A stretch of DNA of 64,000 nucleotides from UBA1431 sp049324235 (GTDB lineage: Bacteria; Bacillota; Clostridia; Christensenellales; UBA1431). Below the pieces are notes generated by a model. It saw only the letters and a program-made list of their open reading frames with translations, searched no databases and had not been told where the DNA came from. Made by a program: the position numbers and the translations under genes. Location of the stretch: assembly GCA_049324235.1 (NCBI GenBank), contig JBMOLJ010000060.1:4742-68741 (forward strand), in the 5' to 3' direction. Positions 7,705 through 16,642 of this stretch are shown piece by piece (position 1 is the first letter of the stretch; each line of letters opens with the position of its first letter).

Positions 7705-8838
7705 ATGCTCGATAGTGTATTGGCTCAGACGCTGGCAAAGCGAATCATGAAGTATCTGGGATACAACATCAACATCATGAACGAAAAAGGCATCATCATC
7801 GCCAGCGGCGACCAGAAGCGCATCGGGGATTTCCATGAGGTAGCCTACAACGTCATTAACGACGGGCTTGATTTCAAGCTCGTGAAACAGGACGAAGAAA
7901 ACTACATCGGCGTAAAGCCGGGCATCAACATGCCGATCATGAATGAGGGCGAGATCATCGGCGCGGTGGGCATATCCGGAAACCCCGACGAGGTGTTCAA
8001 GTTCGCATATCTTGTGCGGATGTCCGTTGAAGCGATGATCGAACATGAATACTACAAGGAACAGATACGCAAGCGGCAGAACAAAAAAAATATTTTCTGC
8101 AACGCGCTGCTGTTCGAGGAACCGGTAAACATCGCGAGGCTCGAAAACCTTGCAAAAAACCTGCATTATGACAAAACGCTGGTCAGGGTGCCTGTTATCA
8201 TCGAATTATTTTCTTTTAAGGATAACGACGCTATATTAGAAAAAGTAAAAGGCGGCGTCCTGCACACGAAGCAGGATATTTCCATGACCCTGGGCAACAA
8301 CTGCATCGCCGTTTTTAAGACGGTTCCCGGCAATCAGCTCAACACTTACAGGCAGACCATGCTCCAGTATATTGAAAACATCAACAGTCTCCTGCCCGAA
8401 CCGGACAGATGCACGTTCTTTGTCGGGACCCCGCAGGCGCGGCTGGAGGATTACAGGCAGGCCTTCAGCCATGTGACCTGGCTGGAGGACCATATCAAGC
8501 CGGCAGTGGGCGCGGTGTACTTCTTCATGGATTATCTGCTCCAGTATTTTCAGGACATGGTGCCCTTCAGTATTTTTGAGAGTGTTTTTTCGCCCTATAC
8601 CGAATCGATCGATAAATACGGCAGGGATATCTTCATCGAGACCGCTAACGCCCTCTACCAAAGCGGCATGAATATCAACAAGGCTTCAAAAGCGCTGTTC
8701 ATGCACCGCAACACCATCCTTTTCCGGCTCAAGAAAATGAAGGAGACCATAGGCATAGACCCACTGCACAACATGAGCGACCAGCAGCTCCTTTTCCAGC
8801 TGCTCCATTATGTCAAAAACATGGACAGGATACGGTAA
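7705..8838 (+). CDS. CdaR/PucR-family transcriptional regulator (sugar-diacid regulator type)
   Basis: 377 residues. The N-terminal part ('MLDSVLAQTLAKRIMKYLGY' onward, to about residue 140) matches the sugar-diacid recognition domain of CdaR. The C-terminal part (about 300-377) carries the PucR-type helix-turn-helix, visible as 'NINKASKALFMHRNTILFRL'. Proteins of this family sense small carboxylic acids and usually activate a neighbouring catabolic or transport gene. The start is ATG 7705 after GAAGAGGTG; the frame is open further upstream but without support. It is divergent from the membrane protein at 6303-7373 and converges with the amino acid permease, with 13 bp between stops. Ligand not deducible. 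Confidence 0.9.
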   Translation: MLDSVLAQTLAKRIMKYLGYNINIMNEKGIIIASGDQKRIGDFHEVAYNVINDGLDFKLVKQDEENYIGVKPGINMPIMNEGEIIGAVGISGNPDEVFKFAYLVRMSVEAMIEHEYYKEQIRKRQNKKNIFCNALLFEEPVNIARLENLAKNLHYDKTLVRVPVIIELFSFKDNDAILEKVKGGVLHTKQDISMTLGNNCIAVFKTVPGNQLNTYRQTMLQYIENINSLLPEPDRCTFFVGTPQARLEDYRQAFSHVTWLEDHIKPAVGAVYFFMDYLLQYFQDMVPFSIFESVFSPYTESIDKYGRDIFIETANALYQSGMNINKASKALFMHRNTILFRLKKMKETIGIDPLHNMSDQQLLFQLLHYVKNMDRIR

Positions 8839-8851
8839 AGCACCCAGCGTA

Positions 8852-10300
8852 TCATTTTCCTTTCCCCTGTATTTCCATTGATACAACCCTTCCTCCCTTT
8901 TTCTCAGGCGATGCCAAAGCGCTGTGCCTGTAGCTGTAAAAATAATAGATGACCAGGCCCAGGGCGATCCATACGGCGAACCGTATCCAGGTGGTTACGG
9001 GCAGGTTCAGCATGAGATAGACCGAGAGCAATGCGGACAGCGCGGGAAGAAAGGGCGCCCAGGGCACCCTGAACGGCCGTTCGAGGTCCGGCTGCGTCCT
9101 GCGCAGTATGATGACGCCCACCGCCACGACGGCGAGCGCCGAAAGCGTCCCGATGTTCGCCATTTCCGCAATAAGCCCTACAGGGAGAAAAGCGCCTATT
9201 AAACTCACTGCCAGCCCGATGATCAGCGTATCGAGATAGGGCGTTTTATATTTTTTGTGTATCCTTGAAAAAACCGGCGGCAGAAGCCTGTCCCTGGACA
9301 TGGCGAAAAAGACCCTGCTTTGCGCAAACAATACGGCAATGAGGACGCTGGTCAGTCCGGCGAGCGCCCCGACGGATACCAGCGCCGAAGCCCAGCGGAT
9401 ACCTGCCGACAGCAAGGCGGCCGCTATCGGCGACGACGTATTGAGTTGGGTATAATTGAGCATCCCCGTCAAAACCACGGATACCGCGATATAGAGCAGG
9501 GTGGAAATTAGAAGCGAACTGATGATTCCCCTGGGCAGGTCGCGTTTGGGATTGCGCACTTCCTCGGCCGCCGTTGCAACCGCGTCAAAGCCGATATAGG
9601 CAAAGAAGACGATTGCAGCTCCCTGCACGATGCCGGAAACACCAAAGGGCGTAAAGGGGACCCAGTTTGCCGTATTGATCCTGCACACCCCCAGCGCGAT
9701 AAACAAAGCGACGACCAGCAGCTTGACGGCGACGATGATCTTTGTCGCGCCCGCGCTTTCCCTGGTCCCGCGGATGACGATCCACGTGACCAGCAGCGCG
9801 ATGAGCACTGCCGGAATATTAATGATACCACCCTCGGAAACGGAGGCCGTAAACGCAGCGGGCAAAACAACCCCGACCGATCTGAGCATGTCGCTGAAAT
9901 ACGAACTCCACCCGACCGCAACCGCCCCCGCCGCGACCAGGTATTCCAGGATAAGGTTCCAGCCTATCAGCCAGGCGATGATCTCGCCCATGGACGCGTA
10001 CGCATATGCGTACGCGCTTCCCGCGACAGGCACCATCGACGCGAGTTCGGCATAGCAGAGCGCGGCCAGGGCGGCGGCGATGCCCGAAAGGACGAACGAG
10101 ATGATCACGGCAGGCCCGGCGTATTTTGCCGCGGCAACGCCGGTCAGCACGAATATGCCGGTGCCGATGATCGCCCCCACGCCCAAAGCGGTGAGGTCAA
10201 GCGCGCCCATGGCCCTTTTCAGCCCCTGTTTCCCGTCTTTGTCTTCTCCAGCCGATTTATCGATCGCTTTCTTCCTGAACGCAGTCCTGACCGGAAGCAT
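8852..10300 (-). CDS. APC-superfamily amino acid permease (cationic amino acid transporter type)
   Basis: 482 residues with 12 to 14 predicted membrane segments. The first segment has the APC signature 'ALGVGAIIGTGIFVLTG', and the third region has 'CYAELASMVPVAGSAYAYAY'. Overall it resembles the YfnA/CAT group of amino acid/proton symporters, often for arginine, lysine or branched-chain acids, though specificity cannot be read from sequence. The start is ATG 10300 with only a weak upstream GGGTG. It is monocistronic, divergent from the response regulator and convergent with the CdaR-type gene. Confidence 0.93.
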   Translation of the reverse strand: MLPVRTAFRKKAIDKSAGEDKDGKQGLKRAMGALDLTALGVGAIIGTGIFVLTGVAAAKYAGPAVIISFVLSGIAAALAALCYAELASMVPVAGSAYAYAYASMGEIIAWLIGWNLILEYLVAAGAVAVGWSSYFSDMLRSVGVVLPAAFTASVSEGGIINIPAVLIALLVTWIVIRGTRESAGATKIIVAVKLLVVALFIALGVCRINTANWVPFTPFGVSGIVQGAAIVFFAYIGFDAVATAAEEVRNPKRDLPRGIISSLLISTLLYIAVSVVLTGMLNYTQLNTSSPIAAALLSAGIRWASALVSVGALAGLTSVLIAVLFAQSRVFFAMSRDRLLPPVFSRIHKKYKTPYLDTLIIGLAVSLIGAFLPVGLIAEMANIGTLSALAVVAVGVIILRRTQPDLERPFRVPWAPFLPALSALLSVYLMLNLPVTTWIRFAVWIALGLVIYYFYSYRHSALASPEKKGGRVVSMEIQGKGK

Positions 10301-10468
10301 CGCATCACACCCGTGTTTGTTTTAGCAATAGTTTTCGCAATAGCGGATAAGTTATGCCTGCCCGGATTTTTTGCTTTCAAATTGTATAATTATACGTTTC
10401 CCCTATACTTTACGTTTTGTGCTATGATAATGCCATCAGGCGGATTCTGTAAAGGAAAGGGGCTTTTT

Positions 10469-11158
10469 ATGGCAAACGTATTGCTGGTAGAGGACGACGC
10501 AGCCTTGGCGGAGGGGCTAACCTATGCCCTGAATCTGGAGAAATTCGCCGTTTCCCATGTGCGCACCCTGCGGCAGGCGGATGACGCATTGCAGACGCAA
10601 AAGTTCGGCATCATCATACTGGACGTCATGCTGCCTGACGGCAGCGGGCTGGACTTTATCACAAAAATAAAGGAACGCTATGCTACGCCCGTACTCTTCC
10701 TGACAGCCTGCGACCAGGAATACCAGATCATACTGGGGTTGGATCGCGGCGCAGACGATTATATCACCAAGCCGTTCCGCGTGCGTGAACTCATCTCGCG
10801 CATACGGGTCATACTGCGGCGCACTGGCGCCACGTCTTCGTTCCGGCTGGTCTCCGGCCCCCTGACGCTGGATACGCAAAGCACCGAACTTCATCTCAGC
10901 GGCGAACCTCTCCCGCTGACGCTGATGGAGTACAGACTGCTGCTGTATTTCATGAAACACCCCAAACAGGTGCTGACCCGCGCGCGCCTTTTAGCCGGAC
11001 TGTGGGATAACGGCGGCCAGTTCGTGGATGACAACACGCTGTCCGTGAACATCCGCAGGCTGCGCGAAAAAATTGAAGAAAACAGCGCCACTCCCCAATA
11101 TATCATCACCGTGCGGGGAATCGGTTACATGTGGAACAGGGAGGTGGCGGGCGTTTGA
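10469..11158 (+). CDS. OmpR/PhoB-family response regulator
   Basis: 229 residues: receiver domain (about 1-115) with phospho-acceptor Asp in 'IILDVMLPDGSG' and the conserved Lys in 'YITKPF', then a winged-helix DNA-binding domain (about 130-226, 'VNIRRLREKIE' and 'TVRGIGYMW'). The start is ATG 10469 with AAAGGAAAGG upstream; the open frame before it is not used. It overlaps the histidine kinase gene by four bases and is followed by an ABC exporter, so it most likely controls that exporter in response to a cell-envelope signal or peptide. Signal unknown. Confidence 0.95.
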   Translation: MANVLLVEDDAALAEGLTYALNLEKFAVSHVRTLRQADDALQTQKFGIIILDVMLPDGSGLDFITKIKERYATPVLFLTACDQEYQIILGLDRGADDYITKPFRVRELISRIRVILRRTGATSSFRLVSGPLTLDTQSTELHLSGEPLPLTLMEYRLLLYFMKHPKQVLTRARLLAGLWDNGGQFVDDNTLSVNIRRLREKIEENSATPQYIITVRGIGYMWNREVAGV

Positions 11159-12183
11159 AACAGCCCTCGTTCTACGGAAAAAGGCGGTATTCTATTGCCT
11201 TCAAATACCTTTTGTGCTTTATCCCGCTCGGTCTTTACCTGCTGATTCAAAGGGACAGGGCAGACTATGTGGCAGCCGTTTTGTTGCTGCTTTCGGCGCT
11301 TGCGGCCTGCTGCATCCTGTTTTTTAGTGCCCGTAGGGAACGCAGGATGCTGGGGGGCCTGCAAAAAATCGCCGATGCGGCGGAATCCGGATTTGCAGCA
11401 GAACTGTCCACCCTGGACGAAGGGATGCTGGGCGCGGTGCAGCACGCCCTGTGCAAGATCGTGAACGAAGCGCGGCACACCATTGCGTCCGGTGCGGCAC
11501 AGAAGGAGTATATGCAGGAATTCGTTTCCCACATATCCCATCAGATGAAGACCCCCATCGCTTCCATCAGCATGTACCACGAGCTGATGCAGGATAACCC
11601 TGAGATGCCGCGCGCCGACGCCGAACGCTTTCTGCACCGCTCGCAGGAGCAGCTAAAAAGGCTGGAATGGCTGATTAGCACGCTGCTGCAGATCGCCAGG
11701 CTGGAAGCCGACAGCATCGTCATGGAAATGCGCCCCCAATCCCTTATATCCACCCTCCACAGTGCAATGAAGACTTTTGAAGAGATCGCCGCCCAAAAAG
11801 GGATTGCTCTGAATCTGGACGCCGGAGAGGACTATCCGCTGCCGCATGATGAAAAATGGCTGACGCAGGCCTTTGAAAATCTCATCAAAAACGCCATCGA
11901 GCATACGGATGCGGGCGGGACCGTCGGCATACAGACCGGCCAGAACAATTTTTACGTGTGGGTCAAAATTGCAGACAACGGCGCGGGCATGGATGAAGAG
12001 AAGATAAAGCATATTTTCGACGCGTTCTACAGCCACAGGGAGGACGATTCCGTCGGTGCGGGGCTGGGGCTTGCGCTCGTGAAATCCATCATCAAGCGGC
12101 ATGGCGGGGAGATCTATGTGAAAAGCAAAAAGGGCGTGGGTACGCGCTTTGAGATCACCTTCGATAAAAGCCGCGCATCGTAA
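11155..12183 (+). CDS. Sensor histidine kinase (short-loop, membrane-sensing type)
   Basis: 342 residues. Two membrane segments near residues 14-32 and 38-57 are separated by only a few residues, so there is no real extracellular sensor domain. The H-box is 'FVSHISHQMKTPIAS'; the ATPase domain shows 'ENLIKNAIEHT', 'DNGAGM' and 'GAGLGLALVKSI'. The best start is TTG 11155, which overlaps the response-regulator stop (TTGA) and has GGGAGGTGG upstream. Short-loop kinases next to FtsX-type ABC exporters usually sense antimicrobial peptides through or with the exporter. The same may apply here, though a dispersed repeat separates the kinase from the exporter genes. Confidence 0.94.
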   Translation: MKQPSFYGKRRYSIAFKYLLCFIPLGLYLLIQRDRADYVAAVLLLLSALAACCILFFSARRERRMLGGLQKIADAAESGFAAELSTLDEGMLGAVQHALCKIVNEARHTIASGAAQKEYMQEFVSHISHQMKTPIASISMYHELMQDNPEMPRADAERFLHRSQEQLKRLEWLISTLLQIARLEADSIVMEMRPQSLISTLHSAMKTFEEIAAQKGIALNLDAGEDYPLPHDEKWLTQAFENLIKNAIEHTDAGGTVGIQTGQNNFYVWVKIADNGAGMDEEKIKHIFDAFYSHREDDSVGAGLGLALVKSIIKRHGGEIYVKSKKGVGTRFEITFDKSRAS

Positions 12184-12235
12184 CCTGTGATTAATCCGCG
12201 GTAAACAGAGCCTGTTAAAAAGAAGCAACCATTTT

Positions 12236-12328
12236 GTCATTCTGAAGGAGCAAAGCGATGGAAGAATCTTTTGCATTAATGATAGGATTCTTCACTACCC
12301 AAGATTCTTCGCTGCGCTCAGAATGACA
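12236..12328. repeat. Dispersed palindromic repeat, copy 2
   Basis: The arms are 12236-12270, beginning TGTCATTCTGAAGGAGC, and 12302-12328, ending CTGCGCTCAGAATGACA. They are inverted around a 30-base centre. It is the clearest of the four copies and lies between the kinase and ABC genes. Confidence 0.75.
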
Positions 12329-12347
12329 GATAAGTTTTTGCGCCTAT

Positions 12348-12363
12348 CTTACAAAATTGTAAG
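12348..12363. promoter_or_regulatory. 16-bp palindrome upstream of the ABC exporter operon (candidate operator)
   Basis: CTTACAAAATTGTAAG is a perfect palindrome about 70 bp before the ABC ATPase start codon. Its position fits a binding site for the upstream response regulator, but no second copy was noticed in front of the regulator gene itself. Confidence 0.35.
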
Positions 12364-12435
12364 CGCATCCGTCACCGTATTGCAAATCCTCTCTGCTATC
12401 CTGTACATGGAAAGTACTGTAAGGGAGGAAATAGC

Positions 12436-13116
12436 ATGATTTTACAGACGCAGAACCTGTCGCACGCCTACGGAACGGATGAAACCAGGGTGGAAGCGCT
12501 TAACAATGTGAGCATCAGCATAAGAAAAGGGGAATTCGTGGCCATCATGGGCCCCAGCGGCTGCGGGAAATCCACCCTGATGCACATGCTGGGCGGCATG
12601 GACCGTCCGCAGGAGGGCAGCATCACCGTGGGAGGCCTCGTTATCACCAGCCTTGGCGAAAAGGAACTGGCGGTGTTCCGGCGCAGGCAGGTGGGGTTCA
12701 TCTTCCAGAACTTCAACCTGATCCCGGTCCTTACCGCAAAGGAAAATATCCTGCTGCCGCTGCTTCTCGACAACCAGAAATGCGACGAAACGCATTTTGG
12801 CGACATTGTGCGCCTTGTGGGGCTTCATGACAGGCTGAACAGCCTTCCCAACCAGCTTTCGGGCGGCCAGCAGCAGCGCGTGGCCGTAGCCCGCGCGCTG
12901 ATTTATAAGCCCGCCATCGTACTGGCCGACGAACCCACCGGCAATCTGGACAGTAAAAACGCGCTGGAGGTCATCAACCTGTTCAGGCAGTCCGCGCGCA
13001 AATACAACCAGTCCTTCGTCATCGTGACCCACGATAAGACCATCGCGTCCTACGCCGACCGCATACTCCATATGTCCGACGGGCGCATCGTGGATGAGGA
13101 GGTCTGCGGGCTATGA
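12436..13116 (+). CDS. ABC transporter ATP-binding protein (MacB/LolD/BceA type)
   Basis: 226 residues, a complete ABC ATPase: Walker A 'GPSGCGKST' near residue 41, Q-loop 'FIFQNFNLIP', signature 'LSGGQQQR' and Walker B 'IVLADEPTGN'. It powers the FtsX-type permease encoded next, with which it overlaps by four bases (ATGA). GGGAGG precedes the ATG. The pair resembles antimicrobial-peptide resistance exporters (BceAB family) or lipid/lipoprotein-handling MacB-type systems. The two-component system just upstream favours the former. Confidence 0.95.
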   Translation: MILQTQNLSHAYGTDETRVEALNNVSISIRKGEFVAIMGPSGCGKSTLMHMLGGMDRPQEGSITVGGLVITSLGEKELAVFRRRQVGFIFQNFNLIPVLTAKENILLPLLLDNQKCDETHFGDIVRLVGLHDRLNSLPNQLSGGQQQRVAVARALIYKPAIVLADEPTGNLDSKNALEVINLFRQSARKYNQSFVIVTHDKTIASYADRILHMSDGRIVDEEVCGL

Positions 13117-15788
13117 AGCCGAATGTCGCTTTCAAATACATCAAGGCGTCCAAGAGCCGCACCACCCTGACCATACTGGGCATCGCGCTTGCGCTGGCGC
13201 TGATGCTGTGCATCGGCAACTTCTTTTCCACCGTTACCTACACGATGGTACAGAACGCCAGGGAGAACGACGGCGACTATCATGTCCGCGTCATGCTGGA
13301 TGATACGGCGGCCATGCGCAAGCTGTTAAAGGACCCCCGCATAGAAAAATACGGTTTTTTGTATGACGTTTCCTATGCCCTGCCATATTCGAAGGAACAG
13401 GCATCGTCCGGCCAGTCGAAGGATAACCCCTTCCCCTCAGCCTTTGCCCTGCTTCAATACGATTCTTCCATGGAAAAAATATTGCCTGTAAAGCTTACCG
13501 CAGGACGCATGCCCGAAAAGGAGGGTGAAATCGTTTTATGTCCGTATTCTATAGGAAAACTGGGCGATGTTAAGATTGGCGATACCGTACGCCTCGAAAC
13601 AGGCAAATACGATATGCTTGTACAGGGAAAAACAATCCATGTGCCTGATATCTCGTACAACCAGGCATACCGTGTTCTCGAAAACCATGGTTTGCCGGCA
13701 GGGAACAACGGCCTCGCGTTCAAAATGACTGGCAGGAAAACAAAAGAATACACCGTCGTGGGCATCATGAAAGATACCGGAATCAGCGTCAATTATAACA
13801 ATGGTAACGGCACTGCCATCGTTTATCCAGAGGATAAAACCCAAATCGCCGCGGCCTACTGCCTTATAAAGGGCGGCGCTTCGCTGCAGGACTTCATCAA
13901 TGATATACGGGCTAAGAATGCTCCGTCCTTATCCGTCAATGAAGCGCTGCTGTATTATACCAATACCGACTATGCGGAGCTACCGCTGCCCATGCTCCCC
14001 ATCATCACGGCACTGTTCGTGTTCGTATCCTGCATCGTGGGGCTGGCCGCCATCTCCATCGTGCGCAACACGTTTTCGCTGACGGTGACCGAACGGCTCA
14101 CCGATTACGGGCTTCTGCGCTGCGCAGGCGCAACGCCGAAGCAGGTGCTCGGGATGCTTTCGCAGGAAGTGGGGTTCATGCTCATACTGGCCGTACCGCT
14201 GGGCCTGATTCTTGGAACAAGCGCGTCCCTTGGCCTCATCTGGATCGTGAACAGCATGGATTTTTCCGGCCTGCCCACCATCTATCTCGCCGTATCCCCG
14301 CTCTATTGCATCATCAGCGTCGCCATCGGCCTTATCGCCACCTTCATCGCCGTAACCGGGCCTTTGCGCACGGTTACCCGCATATCACCGGTGGAGGTGA
14401 CGCGCGGCAGCCGGCTCGTCAGGCTCCCCCGCCGCGCCACCAGGCAAAACAGGCTGGCAAAACTTGTTTTCGGCTTTGAGGGCGACCTGAGCCTCAGGAA
14501 CATGAAGCGCAACGGGAAGCGGTCGCGCACGGTGCTCGTATCCATGACCATCTGCGTGGCGCTGTTCATCTGCGCGTCCGCGCTGCTTACCGTTATGTCC
14601 AAGGATTTTGAACGCTCGGGCAGGCAAAACATCATAGATGTTGCGGTCACCGTAAAAAATTCTGCCCGTCTGCAGCGCATCTACCCCAGTATCCGGTCGA
14701 TGCAGGGGATACAGCGTATCCACACGGACCGGTCAGGAGATTTCACTATAGGTGTTAATGCGCAGGAATATAATCAGGATTTACTACACTATTGCGGATG
14801 GACCTTTGTCAACCCGGCGGAGGAAGACCTCGATACGCATAAACCGGCAGTCTATACGGCGTTGCATATCATTGACCGCGCATCCTTTAATGAGATAAAG
14901 GGAAGCCTGAATCCTTCCATCGGTTACGATGAATGGGCACAGAGCGGCGGTGTGCTGGTATATAACTACTTCCAGATCAATGTCTTCGACGATCAGAACA
15001 AAGCCAGGATAATAAACGGCAAGATACTGCCGGACCTGAAAACCGGTCAAAAACTGTCGTTTGAAGTTTCTGACAATTCAAAAGGAAATGAGAAGGCGGA
15101 TTATTATCCTGAAATGAGCCTTCCCGTGACCGCCGAGGTGAGCAAGCTGCCCTGGTACATCGTGCCGAGTCCCTTCCGGGAACAGCTCGTACTCTTCATA
15201 CCCGAAGAAAATGTCCAAAAGTTTGCGGAAAAGCTCCCCTTTATAACCAATTATCCCCCGCAAATCATTATCGACGCGGGCGGGAACAATGTGAAACAGC
15301 TCGCTGCGGATATTCAGAAGCTCGATTCCTCGCTCGCGGTGGCCGATATGAACCAGGACTTCAGGGAGATGAAAAACGTCTACCTGCTGTTCGTACTCTG
15401 CATTTACGGCTTCGTGGGCGTCATCAGCCTGATCAGCTGCCTGAATATCATCAACATCATCAGCACCAATCTCATACTGCGGCGGCGTGAATTCGGGCTT
15501 TTGCAGGCCGTGGGCATGTCGGTCAGGCAGGTGCGGCGGCTGGTGTTCTATGAAAGCTTCCTCTACAGCCTGAAATCCGTTATCTACGGCGTTATCGCCG
15601 GCGCAGCGCTGATGCTGCTGTTCTTTTCCATCGTGGCGGGGCAGTATGCCACTACGATACAATTCAATTATTTCACGATACTTTACGCCGCGCTGGGCGC
15701 GTTCCTTGTTAGCCTGATCGCGTCCTGGCCGACGCTGCGGCGCCTCAGGCGCATGAGCATCGTCGAAACCCTGCGCACCATCGACTAA
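13113..15788 (+). CDS. FtsX-family ABC transporter permease
   Basis: 891 residues. One membrane segment lies near residues 18-40. A large extracytoplasmic domain follows to about residue 295, then three membrane segments (about 296-410) that form the first FtsX domain. A second N-terminal helix and extracytoplasmic domain follow (about 470-750), then three last helices (about 755-880). This duplicated layout is usual for long FtsX permeases; BceB-type proteins are shorter, with ten helices and one large loop, so this one differs in detail. It is translationally coupled to the ATPase. Likely role is export or removal of a peptide or envelope component. Confidence 0.92.
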   Translation: MKPNVAFKYIKASKSRTTLTILGIALALALMLCIGNFFSTVTYTMVQNARENDGDYHVRVMLDDTAAMRKLLKDPRIEKYGFLYDVSYALPYSKEQASSGQSKDNPFPSAFALLQYDSSMEKILPVKLTAGRMPEKEGEIVLCPYSIGKLGDVKIGDTVRLETGKYDMLVQGKTIHVPDISYNQAYRVLENHGLPAGNNGLAFKMTGRKTKEYTVVGIMKDTGISVNYNNGNGTAIVYPEDKTQIAAAYCLIKGGASLQDFINDIRAKNAPSLSVNEALLYYTNTDYAELPLPMLPIITALFVFVSCIVGLAAISIVRNTFSLTVTERLTDYGLLRCAGATPKQVLGMLSQEVGFMLILAVPLGLILGTSASLGLIWIVNSMDFSGLPTIYLAVSPLYCIISVAIGLIATFIAVTGPLRTVTRISPVEVTRGSRLVRLPRRATRQNRLAKLVFGFEGDLSLRNMKRNGKRSRTVLVSMTICVALFICASALLTVMSKDFERSGRQNIIDVAVTVKNSARLQRIYPSIRSMQGIQRIHTDRSGDFTIGVNAQEYNQDLLHYCGWTFVNPAEEDLDTHKPAVYTALHIIDRASFNEIKGSLNPSIGYDEWAQSGGVLVYNYFQINVFDDQNKARIINGKILPDLKTGQKLSFEVSDNSKGNEKADYYPEMSLPVTAEVSKLPWYIVPSPFREQLVLFIPEENVQKFAEKLPFITNYPPQIIIDAGGNNVKQLAADIQKLDSSLAVADMNQDFREMKNVYLLFVLCIYGFVGVISLISCLNIINIISTNLILRRREFGLLQAVGMSVRQVRRLVFYESFLYSLKSVIYGVIAGAALMLLFFSIVAGQYATTIQFNYFTILYAALGAFLVSLIASWPTLRRLRRMSIVETLRTID

Positions 15789-15814
15789 AACGAAAACATC
15801 GCGCAACCCCTCCA

Positions 15815-15853
15815 AAAGGAATCTCCGGCGCCGATTTGCGCCGGAGATTCCTT
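15815..15853. terminator. Strong bidirectional terminator between convergent genes
   Basis: AAAGGAATCTCCGGCG (15815-15830) pairs with CGCCGGAGATTCCTTT (15838-15853). It lies between the ABC permease stop (plus) and the carbonic anhydrase stop (minus) and serves both. Confidence 0.9.
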
Positions 15854-15858
15854 TGTTA

Positions 15859-16566
15859 TCATCTTAGTATACTCTTTACCGTTCCAGGGTCGCACGATAT
15901 CCCGCAACTGCATCTCGTAGCTCCGAACAGCAAGGCGTACGCTGCAGGGAACTCGTTGTTCACATGCTGCACTTCTTCGGCAAATTCCTTCTGGCTATCG
16001 GGAACAGGTCCCAGCGCGTCCGCTTTATCCTGCGTATCTATGATTGCCCCGGGCGGTACAAACCTGTCGGGTTTGACCGTGATGCCGCCAGTTACCAGCG
16101 CATTTGCCGAAATATAGCACCCTTCACCTACTATGGCATTGAGCACAATGGAATGGAACCCCACGAACACATGATCCCCGAGCTTACATGGGCCGTGGAT
16201 GATGCAGCCGTGCGTGCAGCTTACATGTTCCCCTATATAGATGGAATACGTCCTGTTGCCGTGCTGCACTCTGCCGTGTTGAAGGCCGTGCAGGATAACG
16301 CCGTCCTGGATATTGGTATTCGCACCGATATAGAAAGGGAAGCCCTCGTCTGCCCGTATGCTCACATTCGGGGCGATGAACACGTTGCGCTTTACGATTA
16401 CGTCTCCGATAACGGATGAAAAGGGGCCTACATATGCACTTGAGGCAATCCTTGGCCTGACGCTTCTGGGATTGAAGGATGTCCTGGGATTGGGGCCTAT
16501 AAAATGCGCATTAATATTAAACGTTTTTATCGGCTTGCTGCAGCCGTCATCGTTGCAATCTATCAT
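15859..16566 (-). CDS. Gamma-class carbonic anhydrase (Cam-like hexapeptide-repeat protein)
   Basis: 235 residues forming a left-handed beta helix, with repeats such as 'IGANTNIQDGVILHGL' and 'VGEGCYISANALVTGG'. The three metal-binding histidines expected for gamma carbonic anhydrases are present: one in 'GVILHGL' and two in 'THGCIIHGP'. The sequence tracks the Methanosarcina Cam enzyme better than the shorter YrdA/CaiE relatives. It would interconvert CO2 and bicarbonate, which fits with PEP carboxykinase-type carboxylation elsewhere in the cell. The C-terminus has an extra cysteine cluster (CxCxxxC near residue 219), unusual for the family. RBS GGGAG before ATG 16566. An MFS gene lies 76 bp upstream. 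Confidence 0.88.
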   Translation of the reverse strand: MIDCNDDGCSKPIKTFNINAHFIGPNPRTSFNPRSVRPRIASSAYVGPFSSVIGDVIVKRNVFIAPNVSIRADEGFPFYIGANTNIQDGVILHGLQHGRVQHGNRTYSIYIGEHVSCTHGCIIHGPCKLGDHVFVGFHSIVLNAIVGEGCYISANALVTGGITVKPDRFVPPGAIIDTQDKADALGPVPDSQKEFAEEVQHVNNEFPAAYALLFGATRCSCGISCDPGTVKSILR

Positions 16567-16642
16567 ATCCGTTTACTCCCAATCTGCAAGGTTTCAGTAT
16601 CATGATATGATTATTGTCTGAAAACGGTTTGGCAAGGCATCG

